Origin: JBGLNJ01 sp034434835
GTDB taxonomy: Bacteria; Chloroflexota; Anaerolineae; Fen-1058
Reading direction: 5' to 3'
Assembly (NCBI GenBank): GCA_034434835.1
Contig: DAOTXX010000167.1
Coordinates: forward strand, 7,828 to 71,827
Length of the DNA: 64,000 bases
Position 1 is the first letter of the stretch, and every line of letters starts with the position of its first letter. Below are positions 1 to 6,667 of the stretch, one piece after another. The notes under the pieces are model-generated. The model worked only from the letters and a program-made list of their open reading frames with translations. It did not search any database and was not told the origin of the DNA. The translations under genes and the position numbers were made by a program.

Positions 1-1
1 C

Positions 2-121
2 CCTGTCAGGCTTGAATTCAGCAGAGGTTTCGGTCAGACTGAAATCAACAGGATAAGGAGACTGGTCGAGGCAAACAAGGATGTCTTCCTGAGGAGGTGG
101 AATGAATTCTTTGGTGACTGA
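2..121 (+). CDS. DUF4160 family protein, C-terminal end (5' truncated by window)
   Basis: An open frame runs in from the left edge and stops at TGA 119-121. The last 39 residues contain GFGQTEINRIRRLVEANKD and end in WNEFFGD, which matches how DUF4160 proteins usually finish (an I..LV..N helix, then a W-N-E-F/Y-F motif). The stop overlaps the start of the next gene (ATG 102) by 20 bases, so the two are translationally linked. DUF4160 and DUF2442 genes are commonly neighbours and are often listed as a toxin-antitoxin-like pair without a proven biochemical role. The start lies outside the window. Confidence 0.75.
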   Translation, partial: PVRLEFSRGFGQTEINRIRRLVEANKDVFLRRWNEFFGD

Positions 122-491
122 AATACGAGCAGTCAGTGCGCAACGTGTCACTGTGACCGAAGACGCACTTTGCGTTGATCTTACGGATGGACGCACAGTT
201 TCTGTGCCTCTGGCGTGGTATCCTCGACTTTTACACGGCACACCCAAGGAACGCAACAGATGGCGTCTGATTGGTGAAGGGGAAGGTATCCACTGGCCTG
301 ACCTCGACGAAGATATAAGTATTGAAAGTCTAGTGCTGGGAAGACCTTCTGGTGAAAGCCAGCGTTCGCTAAAGAAATGGCTGGAGCAGCGTGCGACTCG
401 ACGCCGAAAGGACTTGAAAGAACACGCGCGCCCGCAAACACACGCCCCCCGGCAACGGCATGCGCGCGGTTCATTGGCAAAGGCAAAGTAG
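102..491 (+). CDS. DUF2442 domain protein
   Basis: This is a 129-residue protein. Residues 20-80 show the DUF2442 pattern: V.L.DGR...VPL.WYPRL..GT..ER..W...G.G.GIHWP.LDEDIS...L. The C-terminal 40 residues are Arg/Lys-rich and low in complexity, perhaps a nucleic-acid-binding tail. The ATG at 102 is preceded by AGGAGG at 92-97 and overlaps the end of the DUF4160 frame. Pairing with DUF4160 suggests an antitoxin-like or DNA-binding partner, but this is inference from neighbourhood only. Confidence 0.8.
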   Translation: MNSLVTEIRAVSAQRVTVTEDALCVDLTDGRTVSVPLAWYPRLLHGTPKERNRWRLIGEGEGIHWPDLDEDISIESLVLGRPSGESQRSLKKWLEQRATRRRKDLKEHARPQTHAPRQRHARGSLAKAK

Positions 492-500
492 TTTCAGATC

Positions 501-974
501 ATGGCGATTCGCGTTCCCTCGGTGTCTCGAAAAACCATCGCCCAGACGCTGGGTGGGCTTTCCCCCATGTTGCTCATCTCGCTGACGAGCAGCCTGGCGC
601 AAGCGCTGAGCAGCAGCGTGTCGAGTTCGCGCGCGCTCGCTGCTGCACTGCAAGCGGCGGGCCTCCAACGTCTGCGCGGTCTGGGGGCGGCGGCCCCGCG
701 GGTCCGCGCCGCGCTCGACAAGCTCACCTCGCGCCTGCCCCACGTGCGTTTAAACCTTGAAGAGATCGCCGTTCTCTGCGCTGTCCTCGAATACTACATT
801 GGCCTCATCCTGGAACTGCTGAACGAAAAAGATCGTCAGCGTCGCCCTCGCCGACTGGCTCATTCCTCTGTCCGGCGAGGCCAAAACTCGCCTCATGATT
901 TGTTCATCCTCCTGCGCCGCACTCACCGCACCCGCATCGGAGTTCTCCTCCCACCCATCCCATCGGCGCGCTGA
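501..974 (+). CDS. Hypothetical protein, possibly frameshifted
   Basis: A 157-residue frame starts at ATG 501, just after the DUF2442 gene. The first 110 residues have coding-like GC-rich third positions, with an Ala/Ser/Leu-rich N-terminus and a helical stretch (LEEIAVLCAVLEYYIGLILELL). After about base 826 the frame becomes Arg/His-rich, whereas the +1 frame gives a more protein-like run (IVSVALADWLIPLSGEAK) that stays open to about 1089. The real gene may therefore carry a frameshift near 826-840. No family is recognised. No convincing ribosome-binding site was seen. The stretch 975-1088 holds no other clear gene. Confidence 0.3.
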   Translation: MAIRVPSVSRKTIAQTLGGLSPMLLISLTSSLAQALSSSVSSSRALAAALQAAGLQRLRGLGAAAPRVRAALDKLTSRLPHVRLNLEEIAVLCAVLEYYIGLILELLNEKDRQRRPRRLAHSSVRRGQNSPHDLFILLRRTHRTRIGVLLPPIPSAR

Positions 975-1088
975 TCGCGCCATACAATCCCATATCTGCT
1001 GCCGACGTGCTTTTGTATCACACGTATTGCGTATTCCGTACTTTCACGCAACACGGACTACGCAACATGCCATACAAGGAGAACTCTG

Positions 1089-2684
1089 ATGAACATCCGA
1101 CTGATCGAACCCAAAGCGCCAGGCCTCAACGTGTTTGACCAGGCGCTGCTGCCACGTTTAGGCTTGCCGCTGATTGGCCGCATCCTGCACGATGCCGGTC
1201 ACAACGTTCGCATCTATGTCGAAACCCTGGCACCGGTGGATTGGGCCGACGTTGCCCAGGCTGACCTGGTCGGCTTTTCCACCACCTCGGCGACCGCGCC
1301 GGCCGCCTACCAGATGGCAGAACGATGCCGCAGGCTTGGCATTCCCACGATCATGGGCGGATCGCACGTCACCTTTCTGCCCGAAGAGGCGCTCGACTAC
1401 TGCGACCTGGTCGTGCGCGGCGAAGGCCAGACGGCGATCCTGGAAGTGATTGACGCGCTGCAAGGGAAACGGAGCTATGCCAACATTCTCGGACTCTCGT
1501 ACCGCGATCGGGCCGGCCTCAAGACCCACAATCCGCCGCGCCCGCACTGCTCGCAAGAAGAGTTTGCGGCGCTGCCTGCGCCTGACCTTGCGCTCACCGT
1601 CGGCCACGAGCGCATGACCAACATCCCGATCATGACGCAGTGGGGCTGCCCATTCGACTGCGACTTTTGCGGCGTCATCGAGATGTTTGGACGCAAGGTG
1701 CGCGCCCGCAAGATCAAAGACGTGCTCGCCGAATTGGAAACCTATCGAGGCCGAGGCGCAGTGTTTTTCTATGACGACAACTTTGTCGTGAGCAAGGAAC
1801 GCACCCGTGCGCTCTTGCGCGGCATGATCGAGCGGGGCCTCACACTCTCCTGGTCGGCCCAAATGCGGGCCGAGGTGGTGTACAAGGACAAAGCCACGGG
1901 CAAACTCGATCATGAGCTGCTTGGCCTGATGCGCGATTCGGGCTGCCGCATGGTCTATTGCGGCTTCGAGTCGGTGAACCCGGAGACGCTCCAGGCTTAC
2001 AACAAGCGTCAGGATGTCCAAACGATCCGCGATGCCGTGCGCGCGTTCCACGCCTATGGCATTGGCGTGCATGGCATGTTCGTCCTCGGCTCGGACACGG
2101 ACGACGTGAGCGTGTTTGACCAAACCGTCCAATTCGCGCGGGAAAACAAGATTGACACGGTGCAGTTCATGATGCTGACGCCGTGTCCCGGCACAGCATT
2201 CTACGAACGCATCGTGTCCGAGGGACGCTTGATCTCGCACGACTGGTCGCTCTATGACGGGCACCACTGCGTGATCCAGCCGGCCCGGATGACGCCCTAT
2301 GAGTTGCAGGTCGGCACGTACAAAGCAATGGCGCAGTTTTACTCGGCGCGCCACTCGCTGCGCCTGCTTGCCGCCAGCCTCACGCGCAACCTGCCCTTCT
2401 TGCTGGGGCTGTTCCTGCGCGAGAAAAAGCTTCGCGTGCGGCTCCCCCGCCTGGCGTGGATGTCGCTCGTGCCCTCACGTCGCCTGGACATTCTCAAGAT
2501 GCTCGGCGAGACCCTCTCGCCAGCCAACTGGCAACGGGTGCAGGATATCCTGATGCTGCCCGTGCTGCGCCTCTATGCGTTGCGACACATCCGGCAGTGG
2601 GCGCGGCAGGCTCGTTCGCGAGCGTACCTCCAGTTCTTGCGCCGCCTGCCACCCAGGCCAGGCCGCGCCCCCGGCACCGCGTGA
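1089..2684 (+). CDS. B12-binding-domain radical SAM protein
   Basis: This 531-residue protein has an N-terminal cobalamin-binding-like Rossmann region (about 1-140, with LGLPLIGRILHDAGH, VGFSTTSATAP and GGSHVTFLPEEAL) followed by a radical SAM barrel. The cluster motif CPFDCDFC (CxxxCxxC) begins near residue 187, and GFESVNPETLQAYNK and FVLGSDTDD fit the later barrel strands. The C-terminal 130 residues resemble the DUF4070-type tail of hopanoid and lipid radical SAM enzymes. Such enzymes methylate, or form C-C bonds on, unactivated carbons of lipids or cofactors. The substrate cannot be read here. The start has AAGGAGAA at 1076-1083. A hairpin terminator follows directly, so the gene is probably expressed alone. 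Confidence 0.85.
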   Translation: MNIRLIEPKAPGLNVFDQALLPRLGLPLIGRILHDAGHNVRIYVETLAPVDWADVAQADLVGFSTTSATAPAAYQMAERCRRLGIPTIMGGSHVTFLPEEALDYCDLVVRGEGQTAILEVIDALQGKRSYANILGLSYRDRAGLKTHNPPRPHCSQEEFAALPAPDLALTVGHERMTNIPIMTQWGCPFDCDFCGVIEMFGRKVRARKIKDVLAELETYRGRGAVFFYDDNFVVSKERTRALLRGMIERGLTLSWSAQMRAEVVYKDKATGKLDHELLGLMRDSGCRMVYCGFESVNPETLQAYNKRQDVQTIRDAVRAFHAYGIGVHGMFVLGSDTDDVSVFDQTVQFARENKIDTVQFMMLTPCPGTAFYERIVSEGRLISHDWSLYDGHHCVIQPARMTPYELQVGTYKAMAQFYSARHSLRLLAASLTRNLPFLLGLFLREKKLRVRLPRLAWMSLVPSRRLDILKMLGETLSPANWQRVQDILMLPVLRLYALRHIRQWARQARSRAYLQFLRRLPPRPGRAPGTA

Positions 2685-2689
2685 CCGAG

Positions 2690-2725
2690 TTGACCGGCAC
2701 TTGAAAGTGCCGGTCAATTGTTTTA
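2690..2725 (+). terminator. Rho-independent terminator of the radical SAM gene
   Basis: A perfect 11-base inverted repeat (TTGACCGGCAC at 2690-2700, GTGCCGGTCAA at 2707-2717) with a 6-base loop is followed by TTGTTTTAT. It lies 5 bases after the radical SAM stop codon. Its loop is also the -35 box of the next promoter. Confidence 0.75.
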
Positions 2726-2729
2726 TACT
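2701..2729 (+). promoter_or_regulatory. sigma70-type promoter for queG, apparently leaderless
   Basis: TTGAAA (2701-2706) and TATACT (2724-2729) are separated by exactly 17 bases. The initiation site expected about 7 bases after the -10 box falls at or next to the queG ATG at 2737, where no Shine-Dalgarno sequence is visible. The -35 hexamer lies in the loop of the upstream terminator. Confidence 0.65.
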
Positions 2730-2736
2730 TGCCGCG

Positions 2737-3726
2737 ATGACACTGGCGGAATCCCTCAAGCGTCGAGCGCGTGAGATCGGATTTGACCTGGTCGGCATCG
2801 CCGCAGCCGGACCATCGCAATCGCACGCTCGTTACACCCATTGGCTCGCGCGCGGGTACCACGGCAGCATGACTTATCTGGCTCGTCCGGACGCCGTCGC
2901 CCGGCGCACAGACGTGCGCGAGCTGCTGCCCCAGGCACGCTCGGTCGTCGCCGTGGGGATGAATTATTGTCATCCCCCATTCTCCCCCCTCCCCCGCTCT
3001 GCGGCGGAGGGGCCGGAGGAGGGGATCGTCGCGCGATACGCCTGGGGCGACGATTACCACGAGGTCATTGCCAACAGGCTCAAGCAGTTCGTCGCGTTTA
3101 TCGAGACAGACATCGGTCATCCAGTGGCGCACAAGATTTGCGTGGACACGAGCGCTGTGTTAGAACGCGAGTGGGCGATGCGCGCGGGGCTGGGCTGGAT
3201 CGGCAAGAACACAATGCTGATCAACCCTCGCGCCGGGTCGTGGTTCTTGCTGGGCGAGTTGTTGCTGGACCTCGAGCTGGACGATGACCCGCCGTTCACC
3301 GCGGATCACTGCGGCACGTGCACTCGCTGCATCGAGGCATGCCCGACGCATTGCATCTTGCCCAATCGCACCGTGGACGCACGCCGCTGCATCTCGTATC
3401 TCACCATCGAACTGCGCGGCGAAATCCCGGCCGACTTGCAGCCGTCCCTCGGCGACTGGGCGTTTGGCTGCGACGTATGCCAGGAGGTCTGCCCCTGGAA
3501 TCGTTTTGCGCGCCCCACCCACGAACCCGCGTGGGCGCCACGCCACGCCAGGCTTGATTTGCAGGAATGTCTGGCGATGACCGATGCGACTTTTCGTGCC
3601 CGATTCGCCCACAGCGCCATCCGCCGCGTCAAACGGGAGGGATTGGTGCGCAATGCGACCATCGTCGCTGCCCATCGCAGCCAAAAAACGCCCGCGTTTG
3701 ACGTTGCGCTTGACAAAGATTTATGA
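2737..3726 (+). CDS. queG: Epoxyqueuosine reductase QueG
   Basis: QueG reduces epoxyqueuosine to queuosine in the wobble position of GUN tRNAs, using cobalamin and two 4Fe-4S clusters in the cytosol. The 329-residue product has the family's N-terminal MTLAESLKRRAREIGFDLVGIA region, a middle GWIGKNTMLI motif, and two cluster motifs: CGTCTRCIEACP near residue 192 and CDVCQEVCP near 244. The following W-N-R-F is also typical. The longer upstream frame starting at 2575 is rejected, because it would run through the preceding gene, terminator and promoter. A GC-rich repeat-like insertion (PPFSPLPRSAAEGPEEG, bases about 2970-3025) adds a low-complexity loop. The length is slightly shorter than many QueG proteins. 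Confidence 0.93.
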   Translation: MTLAESLKRRAREIGFDLVGIAAAGPSQSHARYTHWLARGYHGSMTYLARPDAVARRTDVRELLPQARSVVAVGMNYCHPPFSPLPRSAAEGPEEGIVARYAWGDDYHEVIANRLKQFVAFIETDIGHPVAHKICVDTSAVLEREWAMRAGLGWIGKNTMLINPRAGSWFLLGELLLDLELDDDPPFTADHCGTCTRCIEACPTHCILPNRTVDARRCISYLTIELRGEIPADLQPSLGDWAFGCDVCQEVCPWNRFARPTHEPAWAPRHARLDLQECLAMTDATFRARFAHSAIRRVKREGLVRNATIVAAHRSQKTPAFDVALDKDL

Positions 3727-3738
3727 TCAGAGTAAACT
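3710..3738 (+). promoter_or_regulatory. sigma70-type promoter for the Roadblock/V4R/REC operon
   Basis: TTGACA (3710-3715) and TAAACT (3733-3738) are separated by 17 bases. The promoter overlaps the end of queG and would give a leader of about 120 bases before the Roadblock gene at 3866. Confidence 0.65.
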
Positions 3739-3865
3739 CTCACCGAACTCTAACTTTTGTGAGGACGAGCATCCCGTTCCCCAAGCCATGCTTCATCTGC
3801 CTGGCCGACGATGCGCATGGCACGTCCAAGATCAACCACTTGAATCACGAGCGAAGGAGCTAACG

Positions 3866-4237
3866 ATGGCCAAATCGCGAACTGAGCTAATGGTTGAACG
3901 CCTGCGCGATATGCAGGCCAGCACCCCCGATATCGAAGCGTCCGCCGTCGTGAGCGTGGACGGGCTGATCATGGCCTCATCGCTGCCGGCGGGCGTCGAA
4001 GAAGATCGCGTCTCTGCCATGTCCGCCGCAATGCTCAGCCTTGGCGAGCGCATCGCCAGCGAGCTGGGACGCGGCCTCCTCGACCAGGTATACATTAGAG
4101 GCGAAAACGGTTACGTGCTGCTCACCTCGGTGGGGGAAGAAGCCGTATTGACCGTTCTGGCTCGCGCACAAGCCAAGCTGGGCCTGTTGTTCCTCGACAT
4201 GCGACGCGCCGCCGAGGAACTGGCCAAGATCGTCTAA
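3866..4237 (+). CDS. Roadblock/LC7 domain protein
   Basis: This 123-residue protein has the Roadblock/LC7 fold: IEASAVVSVDGLIMASSLP, a central SLGERIASELGRG helix, and YVLLTSVGEEAVLTVLARAQAKLG. In bacteria such proteins act as partners of small MglA-like GTPases or as dimeric scaffolds in signalling. The start at 3866 has AAGGAG at 3854-3859. It is followed 29 bases later by a V4R-domain gene and then a response regulator, a compact signalling operon. No GTPase gene is present in the window. Confidence 0.88.
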   Translation: MAKSRTELMVERLRDMQASTPDIEASAVVSVDGLIMASSLPAGVEEDRVSAMSAAMLSLGERIASELGRGLLDQVYIRGENGYVLLTSVGEEAVLTVLARAQAKLGLLFLDMRRAAEELAKIV

Positions 4238-4266
4238 CCTATCCAGCATCCTTAGGAGGCATGAGC

Positions 4267-4896
4267 ATGGCAGGCCCACTCAGCGGTTACTACTATTCCA
4301 ACAAAATGGCTCGCGTGATCCTTTTGGCGATGGAAGAGATCATGGGCAAGAATGGCCTGAATGCGATCTTGAACATGGCCAAGTTGCCGCATCTGATTGA
4401 CAATTACCCGCCGGACAATTTTGACAAGAAATTTGACTTTACCGAAGTGACAGCGTTGAACCAGGCGCTAGAAGAGATGTACGGCCCGCGCGGCGGGCGT
4501 GGCCTGGCTCTGCGTGCCGGTCGCGCCGCCTTTGCGCGCGGTCTGCAAGGCTTTGGGGCGCTCGTGGGCGCAAGCGATCTGGCTTTCAAAGTGCTGCCGC
4601 TCAGCACCAAGCTCAAGATCGGTATTCCCATGATGGCGGCGGTGTTCAACCAGACCAGCGACCAGGTGGTGCGGGTTGAGGAAAAAGAGGACCACTTTCT
4701 TTACCACATTGACCGCTGCCCGGTGTGCTGGGGACGCAAGACCGACAAGCCAGTGTGCTTTATCGCGACGGGCGTGATTCAAGAAGGGGCACGTTGGGTG
4801 AGCGGTGGACGCGAGTTTCGGGTGGACGAGATCACTTGCATCGCCATGGGGCAGCCGTCCTGCACTTTTATGATTTATAAGGAACCGATCGGATAG
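4267..4896 (+). CDS. V4R (4-vinyl reductase) domain protein
   Basis: This 209-residue protein has a C-terminal V4R domain (about residues 120-205) with conserved cysteines: DRCPVCWGRK, DKPVCFIATGVIQEG and ITCIAMGQPSCTF. V4R domains bind small molecules such as hydrocarbons, or metal through the Cys residues, and are common in sensory proteins. Two in-frame ATGs occur at 4261 and 4267. AGGAGG at 4254-4259 has sensible spacing only to 4267, so that start is chosen. Co-transcription with Roadblock and response-regulator genes suggests a ligand-sensing role. A function in bacteriochlorophyll synthesis is unlikely here because no pigment genes are nearby. Confidence 0.85.
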   Translation: MAGPLSGYYYSNKMARVILLAMEEIMGKNGLNAILNMAKLPHLIDNYPPDNFDKKFDFTEVTALNQALEEMYGPRGGRGLALRAGRAAFARGLQGFGALVGASDLAFKVLPLSTKLKIGIPMMAAVFNQTSDQVVRVEEKEDHFLYHIDRCPVCWGRKTDKPVCFIATGVIQEGARWVSGGREFRVDEITCIAMGQPSCTFMIYKEPIG

Positions 4897-4915
4897 AACC
4901 CGCCAAGATTCTGAT

Positions 4916-4946
4916 CCGCCCGGAATATTTCCGGGCGGCTCGGTTT
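4916..4946 (+). terminator. Probable terminator or attenuator after the V4R gene
   Basis: A 10-base inverted repeat (CCGCCCGGAA at 4916-4925, TTCCGGGCGG at 4929-4938) is followed by CTCGGTTTTC. The T run is short and offset by four bases, so partial read-through into the response-regulator gene at 4976 is likely. Confidence 0.5.
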
Positions 4947-4975
4947 TCAAGCCCCCTGGAAACATTGGAGGAATC

Positions 4976-5824
4976 ATGGCTGAGCAAGCCTGCATCCTGG
5001 TGGTCGAAGATGAGCGCGATACAGCCGACATGTTGGCCGCCTATTTTGAATCGCAAGGTTTTGAGGTTCTGCTGGCCGCATGGGGCAAAGACGCACTTCA
5101 AGCGACTGCCCAAAAAGTGCCCGACCTGATTCTGCTGGACATTCGCCTGCCCGACATTGACGGCTACGAGGTCTGTCGCCAACTGCGCCAACAGCGACGC
5201 ACCCAGACCACGCCCATTATCTTTCTGACCGAAAAGCGCGAGCGCATGGACCGTCTGCAGGGCCTGGAACTGGGTGCGGTAGATTACATCACCAAGCCGT
5301 TCGACATCCAGGAACTGCGGCTGCGCGTGCGCAACGCGCTGCGGCGCGCCAAGTTTGATACGCTCACCGATCCGGTGACCACGCTGCCAGCCCAGGAGTT
5401 GACCCGCGACCGCTTGAGCCGGTTGCTCCAGCAGCGCGAGTGGGTTTTGATGAGCCTCGCCATCGAAGGGCTGGATGCGTTTGCGGAGGCGTATGGCTTT
5501 GTCGCACGCGACGATGTCTTGCGCGCCGTCGCGCTGATGCTGATGAGCATCACACAGGAAAGCGGCGGTGACGATCCGTTTGTCGGCCAGACCGAACACG
5601 CCGAGTTTGTCATCGTCACGGATTCCAATCACGCGCGCGATGTGCGGGACAAGGTCACCGCCCGGCTTAAGCAATCGGTCGGATACTTTTACCCTCTCAA
5701 GGAAAGCGGCGGCTCGCGCCCGGATCTCAAATTCCTGATGGGCACGATCAGCGAGCAGCATGGCTCCTTTGCCGGGCCGGAGGCGCTGATGGCGGCGGTC
5801 CGGTCGGCGCGGCGACCCGTGTAA
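4976..5824 (+). CDS. Response regulator with degenerate GGDEF-like output domain
   Basis: Residues 1-120 form a receiver domain with acidic pocket E11/D12, phosphoacceptor D55 (LLDIRLPD), switch Thr84 and conserved Lys107 (TKPFD). After a short linker, residues 135-282 resemble a diguanylate-cyclase fold (LTDPVTTLPAQELTRDRLSRLL, LAIEGLDAFAEAYGF). The signature GGDEF loop is replaced by QTEHAEF, so cyclase activity is unlikely, and the domain may bind nucleotide or act as a protein-interaction output. It is third in the Roadblock-V4R operon, with GGAGG five bases before the ATG. No histidine kinase is adjacent, so its phosphodonor is unknown. A strong terminator follows. Confidence 0.85.
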   Translation: MAEQACILVVEDERDTADMLAAYFESQGFEVLLAAWGKDALQATAQKVPDLILLDIRLPDIDGYEVCRQLRQQRRTQTTPIIFLTEKRERMDRLQGLELGAVDYITKPFDIQELRLRVRNALRRAKFDTLTDPVTTLPAQELTRDRLSRLLQQREWVLMSLAIEGLDAFAEAYGFVARDDVLRAVALMLMSITQESGGDDPFVGQTEHAEFVIVTDSNHARDVRDKVTARLKQSVGYFYPLKESGGSRPDLKFLMGTISEQHGSFAGPEALMAAVRSARRPV

Positions 5825-5846
5825 CCTGAGCTTGTGGCAACCGCGT

Positions 5847-5873
5847 GGCCCTCCCTAGCGGGAGGGCCTTTTT
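5847..5873 (+). terminator. Rho-independent terminator after the response regulator
   Basis: A perfect 9-base stem (GGCCCTCCC at 5847-5855, GGGAGGGCC at 5860-5868) with loop TAGC is followed directly by five T residues. Confidence 0.9.
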
Positions 5874-5880
5874 GCGCGTC

Positions 5881-5910
5881 TTGCTCCACTTTGATGGGTC
5901 AAGGTATAAT
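5881..5910 (+). promoter_or_regulatory. Promoter for the GT2 / YfhO-flippase genes
   Basis: A consensus TATAAT lies at 5905-5910, with TTGCTC 18 bases upstream at 5881-5886. Transcription would begin about 12 bases before the GTG start at 5929. Confidence 0.6.
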
Positions 5911-5928
5911 CTAGCTCACGGAGAGATC

Positions 5929-6657
5929 GTGCAAGTCACCGTCGTTGTTCCTACCTACAACGAAGCAGACAACTTGCCTGCGCTGGTCGGCGAGTTGTTC
6001 GCTCAACCGCTCCCCGATTTGCGTGTGCTCATTGTAGATGACAACTCGCCGGACGGGACAGGTCAACTCGCCGACGAACTGGCCTCGCGCACCCCGCACC
6101 GTATGAGCGTGATGCACCGCACGGGGCCGCGCGGATTGGGCCGCGCTTACGTGGATGGCTTTCGCTGGGCGCTGCAACACGGCGCGGAAGCCATCGTGCA
6201 AATGGACGCCGACTTTTCTCATTCGCCGACGGATGTGCCGCGCCTGGTCGCCCAGTTGTCCGATTACGATGTGGCAGTCGGGTCACGCTACGTGACCGGC
6301 GGGCGCATTGACGAACACTGGAGTCTGGGGCGCTATGCGCTGAGTTGGTGGGCGAACCTTTACGCGCGCTTCATCCTGGGCCTCAAAACGCAGGATGCAA
6401 CCGCCGGATTCAAATGCTGGCGTCGCTCGGCGCTGGAGGCAATTGACCTGAGCCGCATCCGCTCGAACGGCTACGTGTTCCAGGTCGAGATGACCTATGT
6501 CAGCGAGCGGCTCGGGCTGCACATTCGCGAGGTGCCGATCTATTTTGAGGATCGGCGCATCGGCAAATCCAAAATGACGGTCCCGGTCAAGTTCGAGGCG
6601 GCGTGGCGCGTGTTCCAGGTCTGGTGGCGACATCACAATATCCGTCCCCTCCAATGA
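5929..6657 (+). CDS. Polyprenol-phosphate mannose synthase-like glycosyltransferase (GT2, DPM1 type)
   Basis: This 242-residue GT2 enzyme probably transfers a hexose, typically mannose, from a nucleotide sugar to polyprenyl phosphate at the inner membrane face. Seen in the sequence are VVPTYNEADNLPALV, the metal-binding QMDADFSHSP motif, VGSRYVTGG, TAGFKCWRR and the DPM1-like ending IREVPIYFEDRRIGKSKM. No membrane segment follows the catalytic domain, as in the short DPM1 class. GTG 5929 is chosen because GGAGA lies 5 bases before it and it begins VQVTVVVPTYNE; the longer frame to 5845 crosses the terminator and promoter. The product lipid-P-sugar would suit the GT-C enzymes downstream in the window. 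Confidence 0.87.
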   Translation: MQVTVVVPTYNEADNLPALVGELFAQPLPDLRVLIVDDNSPDGTGQLADELASRTPHRMSVMHRTGPRGLGRAYVDGFRWALQHGAEAIVQMDADFSHSPTDVPRLVAQLSDYDVAVGSRYVTGGRIDEHWSLGRYALSWWANLYARFILGLKTQDATAGFKCWRRSALEAIDLSRIRSNGYVFQVEMTYVSERLGLHIREVPIYFEDRRIGKSKMTVPVKFEAAWRVFQVWWRHHNIRPLQ

Positions 6658-6667
6658 CGAGCGTCGA

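Noticed and set aside
750..983. Small minus-strand gene opposite the hypothetical ORF
   Set aside because: No ribosome-binding site or family motif; neither strand is convincing, and the plus strand has the better codon pattern over most of the region.
1158..2354. Long 398-codon open frame on the minus strand
   Set aside because: It is fully antisense to the radical SAM gene, has no domain signature, and is Arg/His/Ala-rich as expected for a shadow frame in GC-rich DNA.
4267..4896. Bacteriochlorophyll 4-vinyl reductase
   Set aside because: Only the V4R ligand-binding domain is shared; no pigment-synthesis genes are nearby, and the operon partners are signalling proteins.
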